Origin: Phaseolus vulgaris
Taxonomy: Eukaryota > Streptophyta > Magnoliopsida > Fabales > Fabaceae
Assembly: GCF_000499845.2 (NCBI RefSeq)
Contig: NC_023758.2
Coordinates: 14,478,427-14,542,426, forward strand
Direction of reading: 5' to 3'
DNA length: 64,000 nt
In this document: positions 36,303 to 47,084 of the stretch, piece after piece
Layout of the letters: the number at the start of each line of letters is the position of its first letter
How positions within the stretch are numbered: the stretch's first letter is position 1
Position numbers and translations under genes: made by a program
Notes under the pieces: generated by a model
What the model was told of the DNA's origin: nothing
The model's input: only the letters and a program-made list of their open reading frames with translations
Databases searched by the model: none

Positions 36303-36478
36303 TCGCGCTTGAGCGAGAATGAGTGTCGCTTGAGCAAAAATCCTCTCGTTTGAGAAAGGATGGACTCAAGAGCACCCTAAATTTCACCCCTTTTTCGCTT
36401 GAGCGAGATCCTCTCTCGCTTGAGCGAAAATGAACCCGAGAACACACTATTTTTCACCTTATTCTCGCTTGAGTGAGA
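36303..36478. repeat. Cluster of paired palindromes based on TCGCTTGAGCGA
   Basis: Six copies of a palindrome with core CGCTTGAGCG lie in 176 bp. Taking the central CTTGAG, they start at 36308, 36329, 36349 (as TTTGAG), 36398, 36419 and 36468. Two pairs are exactly 21 bp apart (36308/36329 and 36398/36419). The surrounding DNA has no coding sequence and may be part of an unidentified LTR. Confidence 0.8.
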
Positions 36479-36816
36479 TATGCAGAAAAAAGTTTCTCAA
36501 AACTGATCTTATTAATATTTTTCACCAAAATTTACATTTAAACTTGTATTTTCATAAACCTACAACATTAAAATTGGCATTTCTTTACTCAAAATGGTAA
36601 GGGTACAATCAATGAACTACTTTGTCAACATATATATTAATTGTTTCTAAACTAAATCCAATCACTCAGATATACAAAACAAACACATACCACTCTTACA
36701 CTTTAATTTAGTCATAAATGCAATTCAAATCACTTTATACTATCACTAAACATTTTCAATTAGGGGTAACAGTGTGGGCTAGCCTGCCCCGCGTTTGGCC
36801 CACCTCGTGCAAGGAG

Positions 36817-37538
36817 TGTTGATTAAAGAAAGCCAAGCTCAGGTCCAAGTTCAGGCTCAACTACTAGGTCCATTGCAAGGAAGATACAAGAATATTGGGA
36901 CTCTGATACTGATGGTAAAGAAACATTTCTATACATGTTCAAAAATGCCATAAACCTAGTGTACAATTGTAGAGTAGGATTTACATTCTTGTCAAAAGTA
37001 GAATAGGAATTTTACTTGTAATTTTTCTTAATTGTAATTAGGATTGGATTTAGGCATCTAAAAATCAACCTAGGTTAAATTAGGGTTTCTAGAAGACTCT
37101 TAATTAACCTAGGCCAGTCAATTACACCAAAATGAGTCACATGGAGCACACCTTGTCATGCTTGCCTTGTGAACTAATATTAGGCGCCTAATTCAAACAT
37201 TTTCCATTTGAATTTTCCTACCAATTCTCTTGTACGATGGTCAAACCTCTAAGCTATATAAAGGGGTGCTTGGCTAATGAATTTTGAAGATTAATGAATG
37301 AGTGAATTGCTGTCAAGATTGCATGCTTTCTCACTCTCTTGTCTTGTCTCTTTAGGATAGACACTTTAATCTTCTTCTTCACCTTCTCCAAGTGATATGG
37401 CCCAACCAATTACTCTCCCTACCTATCATGCACCTTCAAGGAAACCATAGCTCCATTGGAGCCATCCTTGTCTGCCACTTCCATTGAGCTTTTGCAATCC
37501 ACCACAAAAATTCAAATGGAATGAAGACAAAGCTATCA
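36817..37538 (+). repeat. LTR of an unidentified, probably gypsy-type, retrotransposon (722 bp)
   Basis: Begins TGTTGATTAAAG and ends AAAGCTATCA, with a TATA box (CTATATAAAGGGG near 37253). A primer-binding-site-like TGGTATCTAGAGCC follows at 37541-37554 after two spacer bases. No second LTR and no coding sequence remain; E2 has inserted downstream. The class is uncertain. Confidence 0.55.
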
Positions 37539-37540
37539 TT

Positions 37541-38985
37541 TGGTATCTAGAGCCAAGGTTCTTCATGAGATAAATGTCTCCTCTTCTTTTATTTTTGTGT
37601 GTGTTGTTTTTAATTCCTTGTTGTTCATCATAATCATGATTGTCTTGCTGTTTTAGTTTTAATTTTAGTTTGTGTTGCTGTTTTTAAATTTTTGTTCGAT
37701 TTTAATTGTTCAATTGTTCTTGAACATTCCATTTTGTATTTTATAGGTTTCCATTGAGTGTGCTATTTTGAATTTGGTTTTATTTTAGTCTTCTTGTGAT
37801 TTTAATCGGTGCAAACTATTTGGTTGAGTCATTTTAATTTTTGAATCCATTCAAGTATTGTCAATGTCATGTGCATCCAAAAATGTCATCAATTCTATGT
37901 AGTACTTTTGTTGTTTGATTTTAATTTTAGTACAATTTCTATTTTGAATTTGGGCTTTGGTGCATTTTAATTTTTCCAGATTTGAGTTCATACTCATTGT
38001 TAGTTCCATACAAGTTCAATTTCCACTAAATTCCATTGTGTTTTTGAAATTTTTAATTTTGTTTTTATTTCCAGTTTAGGATTCCTCTGTTTCACAATTT
38101 CTGTATTGGTTGAAAACGTTTATAAAAATTAGTTCCGTTGGTGAAAAATTCTGAAATTATGGTTTTGAGCAGTTTGATGTGTTAATTTTTTTTTGAAAAA
38201 AAGGTACAGCAAAATTCAAAATAGAAAAAAAAATGATAAATGAAAAACAGACAGAGTGCAAAATTCTGACTCTGAAAAAAATTTGAAGTGGCAGTGAATT
38301 TTAAAAAATTATTGCAATTAATTGGCGCACTGCTTTTGTGAAATTCCAGCGCCTACATTGAGCTTAAACATTGAGGTTTTGTGGTTTAAATTTCAATATA
38401 AAATTTGAAGTAATCTTCCTATCATAAATTCGGCAAGTTGAGAAATTTTTTTACACAAAATTTTGTAGTGCAATTTTGGTTTTATTCATCTATTCTAGTG
38501 CCATTCTCTAGGTTTCAAATTGTGTGCTACCTCTTATTGTGCGCCTTAATTTTTTCTTGTCAATTTTCTTGAATACTCTTTCAAGTCATGTCAAATATCA
38601 ACTCCATTTTCAGTAGTCCTTAATTTTAAATTGAGTTTTGTTGCTTTAAACTTGTTTGACCTCTCTTGGTGTAAGTGACCAAAAAAGTGTTTTGGTGAGT
38701 TGTGGAGCTAAAATTTTTGGGTGTAAGCTACATCACTAAAGAAGTTAAAAACTGAATATCCAAGGTTGAAGATCCTAAGGAGGCATAGCAAGGGACAACA
38801 TCAAACTTACACAAAAAAATATACACATAGGAGTTACAAGTGAAAGAGTGCATAAAATAGGTCTTAAAATTTTTTGTGCATCAAAATTGTTGACCTAATT
38901 TTATTTGTATTTTTTTAAGTTGTAATTTGCAAAAATTTGATTAATTAGTAGATTAAAATTCATTTTAGTCAGTGAGTGTGTCTTT
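37541..38985 (+). mobile_element. Internal leader of the 36817 element
   Basis: It starts with the primer-binding-site-like TGGTATCTAGAGCC and runs for about 1.4 kb of T-rich DNA (many TTTTAATTTTAGTTT-like runs) without a coding frame, up to the E2 LTR at 38986. A long untranslated leader before gag is known in several plant gypsy lineages, but no gag was found here. Confidence 0.4.
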
Positions 38986-40076
38986 TGTTGATCAAGGATG
39001 ATCTTGAAGCTTTGATGTCTCTAAATCCATGGTGTTTGATGGAAGGCTGAAGTTGCTGCTTGTGTGGGTGGGATTTGGGTAGATTAATGTGTAATCCACT
39101 CTCTGTTTGAATTTAAAATAGTTTGGAATCATAACCTTTTTGCAAAAGATTATTTTATAAAGAAGTGGAAAAACAACCAATTGTTTTATCGTTTCAATCA
39201 GTTGTTTGACACTTAGTGGTTTTTGAAAAGGGTTTGAAGCTGTTTGACTTGGTTGACTTTGCTGTCAAACCAATTCAATCGGTTGTTTCAAGAATTCAAC
39301 CGATTGTTTTTTGAAAATCCATAACAAAATTTTTTGTTAAGTTTGCAAATCAGCTTTAAATGTTTTCTAACTAAATAGGCTACTGCTTTAAATTGTTTTA
39401 ACAAACTTTTGGAGTATTTAAAAAGGTTGTTATACGCTCCTCAAGAGAGAGAACAATTTTTAGACATTTGTGAAGGTGTGAAAGCAGATTTGAGTCTTCA
39501 AGATTTGCATTCAAGCTTTTGGGTTTTTTCAAAGAAGTGGAATAGGATTGCTATAATGTTTTGATTTGATCTTCATCAGGTGTAATCCTTTCTATATCTC
39601 TTGTATTTCTGAATACTGTTATGTTAGTGCAGAATCATAGGGTATTCTGATTTCTGTGGTGTTTGTGTTCCAAAGGAAGTGCGTGACTTGAGGTGTTCAA
39701 GGTCACTTCTTTGGTGGTGTGTTTGTAAACTGGATTTTGATTGCATAGTAGATACCTAGTGGTTTTTGGGGATTGGATGTAGCTTTTGGTATAAGAGTGA
39801 ACTAGTATAAATTGCTTTTGTGGTTTTCTCTTACCCTGAACTCATTTAAATTTTGCTTTTAAGTTGTTTTTAACTCTATTGATAAAAACAACCGGTTGAA
39901 TCGCAAAAACAACCAGTTGATTTCTGATAATCAAATTAAACAATTTTGTTTGATTGCTTTCTGGATTTTTGTATATGTGATTCTGCTTTGAACTTCATTA
40001 TATCTTCAAGTTTTGCGAAAATCTTTCATAAACAATTCACCCCCCCAAGTCTTGTTTAAGGCCATATATTATAACA
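38986..40076 (+). repeat. Element E2, 5' LTR (1091 bp, Sirevirus type)
   Basis: Begins TGTTGATCAAGGATG and ends CCATATATTATAACA, followed by a primer-binding site. It aligns along its length with the other Sirevirus-type LTRs here, for example the shared GTAATCCACTCT run. It carries palindrome pairs at 39171/39192, 39273/39294 and 39886/39907, each 21 bp apart. Confidence 0.88.
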
Positions 40077-40090
40077 ATTGACATCAAGAG
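40077..40090 (+). other. Primer-binding site of E2
   Basis: ATTGACATCAAGAG directly after the LTR. It is the same place and form as ATTGGCATCAAGAG in E5 and E6, an initiator-methionine tRNA site of the type used by these elements, with one change. Confidence 0.75.
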
Positions 40091-40138
40091 TTTGGTTCTT
40101 GAAAAATATTCAAGTTTGATCCTAAAAATCTTTTTCTT

Positions 40139-41463
40139 ATGCCTGGAAAATTACCTTTTGGGGAGGGTGCTTCAATAAATAGACCACCTTTGTTCTATGG
40201 TTTGAATTACCAATTTTGGAAGGTACATATGAAGATCTTTGTTGAATCTCTTGATAGAGGAATATGAGATACAATTGAAAATGGCCCTTTTATTCCTAAA
40301 CTTGAAAAGGATGGCGTTTTTATTGAAAAGCCTTGGTCCCAATGGATTGATGCAGAAAACAAAAGAGCAAAGTTTAATTGCATTGCAAAAAATAGTATCA
40401 CCTCTGCCTTAAATTCTGATGAGTTTTTCAGGGTCTCTATGCGGATCTGCTAAGGGGATGTGGGATACTCTAGAAGTAACTCACGAAGGAACTAACGATG
40501 TAAAGAGGGTAAGGAAACATACTCTAATCCAAGAGTATGAGATGTTTAGAATGCTTAAAGGAGAATCGATTGCGGATGTGCATAAGTGGTTCACTCATAT
40601 TGTCAATCACCTCATGAGTCTTGGAAAGGTCTTTGACATAGAAGAGTTGAATATCAAGATTCTCAAATGTCTTGATAGATCTTGGCAACCTAAAGTCACG
40701 ACTATCTCAGAATCAAGGGACTTGACATCTTTGACTACAACCTCCTTGTTTGGAAAGTTTAGGGAACATGAGTTGGAGATGAATAGACTCAACATTCAAG
40801 AGAGTGAAGATAAGCATGTGAGAAAAATTGCTTTAAAAGCTGCCAAGCACAAGAATAATCAAGTTTCAAGTGATAAGAGTGAGGGAGAAACTCTTAGTTT
40901 GCTGTGCAAAAAGTTCAGAAAATTCTTGAAAAAGAACCGCAACAAAGACTCCAACCAAGAGAGGTATGACAACAAAAAATCTAGTGATTTTAATGCTAAC
41001 AAATATAATTTTTATGGTTGTGGAGAACAGGGGCACATAAAGGCAGAATTCCCAAATAAAGAGAACAAAGAGAAGAAGTCAAGCAAGAAGGAAAAGAAGG
41101 CAAAATCTAAAAGAGCCTACATTGCTTGGGACGAAAATGATGTCTCTTCATCAAGCTCCTCATCAAGTGAAGATGAAGAAGCTAATCTGTGTTTGATGGG
41201 CAAGGAAGAGGATGATGCAAGTAGTGTAAGTTCTTATACTTCTTTAAATGCTGAAAATTATAGTCAACTTCTTCAAGCTTTTAAAGAATCACATGAGGAA
41301 GCTAATCAATTGTCTCTCTTTAACAACCGATTGAAAGGGTTGAATAACTGGCTTGAAAACAGAGTCAAGGCATTGGAAGAAGAGTTGGAGAATTCAAAAA
41401 CTGATTTTGAAAATCTAGAAATGCTTTACAAGAACTCTTCTTACAAGTGTGACTCACTTGTGT
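40139..41463 (+). pseudogene. E2 gag (Sirevirus type)
   Basis: The start at ATG 40139 reads MPGKLPFGEGA, as in E5 and E6. A TGA at 40265 replaces a Trp codon (GI*DTIE). A frameshift near 40436 moves the frame, which then stays open to 41463. The capsid part contains RKHTLIQEYEMFRMLKGES and LNIKILKCLDRSWQPKVT. The zinc knuckle is damaged, reading FYGCGEQGHIKAEF, with its first and last Cys both replaced by Phe. A Lys-rich stretch, a poly-Ser/acidic stretch (about 41130-41190) and a coiled coil (NRVKALEEELENSKTDFENL) follow. The protein is cut at CDSLV, where the E3 LTR begins. Confidence 0.88.
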
Positions 41464-42566
41464 AAGAATTGATGGCTTAAACAAGAGGGGGGGGGGGGTT
41501 GAATTGTTTTTGAAAGATTTTCTCAAAGATTTGATTAAGAATGAATCTTTATCAAACAATCATAGATAAGCAAAGAAGGAAAGCAATCAATCAATTATAT
41601 AGAAACTGATTTCAAAATTTTAATTGGTTAAAATCACGATTTGACCGTTTTTTTTACCAGCAGCAAAACCAAAATAAAATCAAACAGTTATAAGGTGATA
41701 AAGATAGAGAAATTTACACAGCAGGAGTTATACTGGTTCACTCCTCTTGAGCTACATCCAGTTCTCAAAACAACCTCTGAGTTTCACTAGTAATCAATTC
41801 CAGATTAGATCAACACACCACAAAGAGGTGACCTTGAAAACCACAAGATCCACTCACCTTCTTTGCAACACCACACACCTCAAGACAAAACACCCTCTGT
41901 CTTTACAGGATTTCACACACACAACAGTTTTAAGAAAGTACAATTACAAGAATCTAGACAAGGATAGAAAACACTTGAGATTGCACAAAACAAGAAGTCC
42001 TACGATCATATCTTGTTACCAAAACAAAGCTTGAACAACAATCTTGCAACTTTGAAAAACTTCTTTTAAAAACTAATCTCTCTCTTTGATCTCAAATTTG
42101 TATAAAAAAACTTGTTCTTTTACTTTGAAAGAAGGGCTATATTTATAACACTTGAAATCTAGCCGTTTAAGGCAATTTTAATGAGCTAAATCAGTTTTGA
42201 TTACATCCAAAATAGTTAAAACAAGTTTTCAAAAAACTGTTATGAAAACACACATTTAACCGGTTGAAACCACGATTTAACCGGTTGAATGGGTCAGGTA
42301 GTTTCATAACCAATTCAAAAAAAGTTTCAAAACCTTTAAGACAGCTAAGTGAGAAATAACCGATTATATCGATAATTTAATCGGTTGTTTTCCCTTTGCT
42401 TGGAAAAACACTTTGTTTCTTTAAAACAAATTTGTCAAGCTTTGTGCAAGGATTAAGAACTGATATTTTACAAAGATTCTAAACAATCTAATCTAAACCC
42501 AAACCAAAAGCAGCACAACTTCAAGCTTCATCTAGATTTGAAACATCAAAGCTCCCGTGCTCTACA
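41461..42566 (-). repeat. Element E3, 3' LTR (1106 bp, Sirevirus type)
   Basis: Plus-strand ends are TGTAAGAATTGATGG and GTGCTCTACA; read on the minus strand it runs from TGTAGAGCACGGGAGC to the U5 end with a poly-C run. A polypurine tract abuts it at 42567-42580, so it is a 3' LTR, not a solo LTR. It lies inside E2 gag, between CDSLV and the missing remainder. Five bases before it are ACTTG; the matching copy was not found because the other end of E3 is lost. Palindrome pairs lie at 42255/42276 and about 42357/42378. Confidence 0.85.
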
Positions 42567-43027
42567 ATATCCCTTTATTTTGGTGGAGACAAATCTTTGG
42601 GATGCTTTTAGGAATGTTCTTTGTTTAGAATCTGTTCAACCTGCATTCATGAGCAAACATAGAAACACATGGTAATCTATTCCAATCAAATAAGCACCAG
42701 AAACCAGTTCCCACTAGGTGATTTCCAAATAGGAACATCAGCCAAATCAGATGAGAAACCAACAAACATACACAGGTGCAAAAAACAGATAAACAATCGG
42801 TTATTTCACAGAAATAACCGGTTGAAATTTTGTATCAGAGTTTTTAAATTTTGAAAGTTAAACCATTTAAAGCAGTGTTTAAGCATTGTTCAAAAGTAGT
42901 AAAAGCACACATAAGAACATTACAAATCCTTACAAATCCCAACATATTTCTCCCCCTATTTGTCTTCACAAATAGACAAAAGGAAGGATTAAAAATAGGA
43001 TAAAGGAAAAGAATTTGAACCAACAAA
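42567..43027 (-). other. E3 3' untranslated region with two polypurine-like tracts
   Basis: On the minus strand AAAATAAAGGGATAT lies against the LTR and a second tract, AAATAGGGGGAGAAA, lies about 370 bp upstream near 42950. A palindrome pair is at 42791/42812. E4 has the same two-tract arrangement. Confidence 0.6.
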
Positions 43028-43690
43028 CTAGAAAGAAGGACTGTCCTCCCTTTCAAATTGGAGTTCCATAATCTGATTCTGAACATCTTCAATTTGTTCA
43101 TCCAGGGTTGAGAAATGTGAATCCATATGATTAAAGCTTGATTCACACAAGTCATAGAGATTCCTTTGGTTCTCAGCAAAGGTGTCCACGCGGTTGATCA
43201 TCAATCTTTCAAAAGGAGACATTGTGGTCATCCTTCCTCCCATGTAAGCATCATTATGATCAGCCTCTTGAGTCTCAACAGCAGGTTCATCTTGTGTTGC
43301 TGCATCTTTAGGTTCATCACCCTCATTTGTTCCACTTGGGCCAGCTTGATCACTATCTTTGCTCACCCATTTCCCATAAATTTTTGTAAATCCCATTTTT
43401 CTTAGGGATCCACTGTTAATCTCACTTGAGGGCTTGATAACTTCAGCCAACTCCCCTTCTATATCCACTTAAAAATAGTGAAGAAATTTAGAGATTAAAA
43501 TAACATAGGGATAGTGGAAATCACATAACCTCATGGACTTTTGCATATGCTCTTTGATGGTGTGGATCCAATTGATCTTCACTTTGTTCATGATGCAATA
43601 GATCAACAGTAGATCTTTTTCAGAAAGAGTGGAGTGATTGCTTGATGTGAGTTGATTAGGAGTTTCTTTAAATTGTGACACTTTAAGAAC
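43028..43690 (-). pseudogene. E3 env-like third ORF, C-terminal part
   Basis: Minus-strand frames 43681-43469 and 43468-43028 are the two halves of one protein separated by a TAA (FLHYF, stop, VDIEGELAEV). The first half has LLLIYCIMNKVKINWIHTIK and HYPYVILISKFLHYF, matching the domain called putative plant transposon protein that lies downstream of pol in Sirevirus-type elements. The second half has KPSSEI and MGFTKI followed by an acidic stretch and a predicted coiled coil (LDEQIEDVQNQIMEL). The same protein is in E4 at 50.65-49.8 kb. Its role is unknown; the name env-like reflects its position only. Confidence 0.72.
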
Positions 43691-45402
43691 AAATTAAGGA
43701 GGCTTAAGGAAACATCAATGGAGTTCAATGCCTTCCAAATGATGAACCAAACTCATGAACACAAGTGTCAACTCCTTACACAACAATTGAATAGACAAAA
43801 CACACAAAACAAAATCAATAAAACAAGATATGATGCGAAAACTTAAAGGAAAGCAAGAACAATATATTTAACCGATTAAAACAGCAACTAAACACATTTG
43901 AACCGATTGAATTGAACAAGAACACAAACTACCGAATAGAAATGAATAACAAACACAAATGACCGAATAGAATTGTAGAATAATGTGTGGAAATGGAAAT
44001 GGAGATGAAGCAAGAAGGAACTTATGTGGTTGTAGTCATGGAAGGGAAGAACATGCCACTTGGAGGTGATTGTTCCAAGATAAGTGCATGAATGTCCCCA
44101 CCTGGAGCTTCCCAAACACTCACAAGATAAGACAAGAAGAAGGAGAATAAGTCTCACATAATTCTCTCTCAATTTGAGTAGAGTAAACTTTCTTAAAATT
44201 CAAATTCTGAATTTACATGAGCATGACACCTCTATTTATAGTGTGAGGGTGCTGAAATTTAGGTGGGAAAATTAAAATGAAACTCATTTGAAATTGCCAC
44301 AAAAAACAAGTCATATGGAAGGTGTGACTTCACATGAGTGGTGTGACTTGGTTTCTTTCTTTGGAACCTCCTAAAACTACACCTACACCTTCTTTTTATG
44401 TCACATGGAAGGTGTGACTTATCTTTGTACATTTGCACCCCTTATATCTATATCTACACCTTCATTTTAGGATCTACTACAAATACTAAAAAAGAAATTA
44501 AAAATAGAGACATCCAATGATGCTCATCTCCTAAAACCTTGGCCTTGCTCCCATGGGTTGGGCTTCTTGGGCTTGGGTCTCATCTTTTGAGAAGACCAAT
44601 AATGTGAGTTGATTAGGGGAAAACCCATTTATGACACTTCTCAAGAATTGAATCAAGATTCTACAAGAAATTCAAGAACACAACAAGAACAAGGAAACCA
44701 AATGGAAACCCATTTCTAGAATTTCAACCGATTGAAACAAGACAATGAAGCATATGAACCGATTGAAACTTCAATAAGAACATGTAAACCATAAAGAACA
44801 GCAAACAAACACAAAGAACCAAACTAAAACAGAAACTAAACAAGTTCTACCAATTGAAACATCAAGAAAACAACAAAGACATGTTTTAGAGTTTTTGATA
44901 TGGAATGGGTATGTTAGAAGAAGATGCAAAGTTGAAGAAGACTTATGTGGTTGAAGACAATGGGAGTGATCACGCCACTTGGATGGTGGAAGGCTCCAAG
45001 ATGAGTGGGAGTGCCACCACTTGAGGATTCCCAAGACCCACAAGATGAGAAAAAGAGAAGGAAAGCAAGTCTCACAAAGAAACCACTCAAATTCTAGAGA
45101 GTAACCTTACTTTCAATTTCAATATTCAACTTTCAACTTATGTTTACAAAATCAAGGCTCCTCTTTATATAGGCATAGAGGACCGGTCATGAAAGGTAAG
45201 ATACATGAAGAGTCACTTGTAAATGAAAAGGCAAGGCATATGAAAAGACAAGGTAAATGCCACCCATTTTTAAGTCACTTCCTTATTCTAGAAAAGTGAC
45301 TTTTCCTACTACTTCCCTTTTAATGTTCTATCTTGAAACTATTCTAAAAATATTACAAAAGATATTAATTGGCTTGGACCTCATCTTTTGAGAAGACTAA
45401 TA
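43647..45402. repeat. Two diverged direct repeats (957 and about 800 bp) inserted in the E3 env-like ORF
   Basis: Unit 1 (43647-44603) and unit 2 (44604 to about 45402) begin with GTGAGTTGATTAGG and end with TCATCTTTTGAGAAGAC(C/T)AATAA. In minus orientation each reads like an LTR: a TATA box in unit 2 (CCTATATAAAGAGG near 45165), then a leader rich in CTT. Each has a widely spaced pair of AACCGATTGAAAC-like motifs (43872/43903 and 44728/44759), 31 bp apart. No coding sequence between them. They could be two LTRs left in tandem or a tandem duplication of one. Confidence 0.6.
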
Positions 45403-45658
45403 AGAAGAACTTTAAATGCTTTGGGCTTTGTCCATTTCTCCTATTAATGAGGTCTTTATTTGCTTGTTGAGATGACCCTTCAAGTATAGCATCCTTGGTC
45501 ATCTTCATGTATTTTTGGTTCATATCAAATAAGAAGAACTTTAAATGTTTTGGACCTTGTCCATTCCTCCTATTAATGAGGTCTTTATTTGCTTCTTGAG
45601 ATGACCCTTCTAGTGTATCATCCTTGGTCATCTTCATGTATTTTTGATTTTCATCATT
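45403..45658 (-). repeat. Tandem 128-bp duplication with an open frame
   Basis: Two copies begin AAGAAGAACTTTAAATG at 45403 and 45531. The minus-strand frame stays open through both and repeats NQKYMKMTKD and NKDLINRRNGQ in each copy, joined upstream to the env-like N-terminus (ITPRGSN). I do not recognise this peptide; it may be translated repeat DNA. Confidence 0.7.
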
Positions 45659-45951
45659 GCTCCCCCTAGGTGTGATAATCCATGATACTATGAACGCTAT
45701 GAGCCTTTCATCAAGCTTTAACCCTCCAACAGAAAAATTTCTCACTTTGGAGAGGGGATTCTTGAGACAACTCTTATACAACTGTATTTTGTTGAATTCT
45801 TCAACAATTCCAAGGTTTTCAAAAGATAGTGAGTCTTTCTTTCAAGATTTTCACAAACTTTTGACTCACAACTGCAAGACGAGTTTTTGTAAACTAAATC
45901 AAGGTTTTCAAAATCTTCTTTTGTTTTACCCAACTCTTCTTCCAAACACTT
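45659..45951 (-). pseudogene. E3 gag C-terminus fused to the env-like N-terminus, pol missing
   Basis: From 45951 down the minus strand reads the gag coiled coil, CLEEELGKTKEDFENLDLVY, then CENLERKTHYLLKTLE. Within about 30 bp it changes to the env-like start, LYKSCLKNPLSKVRNF and VSWIITPRGSN, homologous to SCVRNPTEPVIRFLAG and AWQLTPRGSN in E4. The second gag zinc knuckle, protease, integrase, RT and RNase H are absent. This is a deletion derivative in which the whole pol was lost. Confidence 0.7.
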
Positions 45952-47084
45952 TGTTGAACCAAGTGGTGTTCAAGCTTTGAAGAATCCAAACCCTTTGAAG
46001 GATGTTGAAGGCTTAGCTGTGGTTGCTGTTGCTGCGCTGTTTTAGATAGGATCTGGGGTAGATTGTTTATGTAATCCACTCTTGATTGAATCCAAAGCAT
46101 AGGCACTCTCAATCTTTTTGAAAGAAAAGTGTTTTTCAAGCTAAGTGAAAAACAACCTGTTGTTTTTTCGAAACAACAGATTGTTTTATACTTAGGTGTT
46201 TTTAGAAAAGGTTGAAAACTGTTTTTATGGTTGACTTGCTGTCAAAAGCAAAACAACCGATTGATTCGAGGAAACAACCGATTGTTTGTTTTGGTACCAT
46301 AACAGAAAACTGTTTTGTGCTTTGACTGAGCATTAAATGATTTTCCAACTATTTACGCTCCAATTTTTAATGCTTTGACCAATCTTTAAATGCAATGAAT
46401 AGTTTGTTAAGATTTGATAACAAACAACTTTGTTTTACAAATAGAAAAACAGATTTGGGTTTTTCTAAGATATTGAGAACTTACTGTTTTTGAAAGAGTT
46501 GAGATTGCTTAGAGATTGAGATTGATCAAAGAGTGTGAGATAGGATTTTCTCTTGTATTGATTTCAGATTTGTTTCTGTAACAAGTGTAATCCTTGTATC
46601 TGTTGAAAGAACTCTGTGTGTTTGTTGAGAAGTGTTGTGTGTTCTTGAGGGGATCAAGATCAACTTTCTTAGTGTTAGTGTGTTGGCTAAGAGAAGTGTG
46701 TGTCTTGAGGGGATCAAGGTCACTTTCTTGGTTATGGTGTAAGTGATCTAGGTTTGATTGCTTAGTGGTATTCCTCAGTGGTTTCTGAGAAGACTGGATG
46801 TAGCTCTGGGTTTAGAGTGAACCAGTATAAACATCTGTGTGTATTCTCTCTATCCTTAATCTCTTTAAATTCAGTTTTGATATTGGCAAACTGGTATAAA
46901 CAACCGATTGTTTTTGCGAAACAACCGATTGTTTTTCTGGTGCTGTTGTTTTTGCTTTGGTTTTTGGCAAACTAAATTCTTTATCATTTGTTTCTCGAGA
47001 TAATTTCATTCTTGACTTAAAAGTTTGCGAAAACCCTCTTTAAACAATTCACCCCCCTCTAGTTTAAAGCCATCCTTTCTAACA
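45952..47084 (+). mobile_element. Sirevirus-type solo LTR inserted in E3 gag (1133 bp)
   Basis: It begins TGTTGAACCAAGTGG and ends CATCCTTTCTAACA. It is the same LTR family as 22848-23992 but in plus orientation. Flanking five bases are CACTT (45947-45951) and GACTT (47085-47089), a 5-bp target duplication with one change. On the minus strand they sit in the gag codons for VK-C/S-LEEEL, so the insertion point is exact. Palindrome pairs lie at 46150/46171, 46251/46272 and 46898/46919. Short open frames inside it (for example 46778-46975, with KQPIVFAKQPIVF) are translations of the palindromes, not genes. Confidence 0.88.

Noticed and set aside
41461..42566. Solo LTR interpretation
   Set aside because: A polypurine tract and env-like coding sequence are attached on the element's internal side, and flanking five bases do not match, so it is the 3' LTR of E3.
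43888..45043. 94- and 90-codon minus-strand frames that look like paralogous genes
   Set aside because: They resemble each other only because they lie at equal positions in the two direct repeat units; composition and stops agree with untranslated repeat DNA.
46778..47009. Overlapping 65-codon frames on both strands with repeated KQPIVF-like or KQSVV-like peptides
   Set aside because: They lie inside the solo LTR and are readings of the palindrome pair at 46898/46919.
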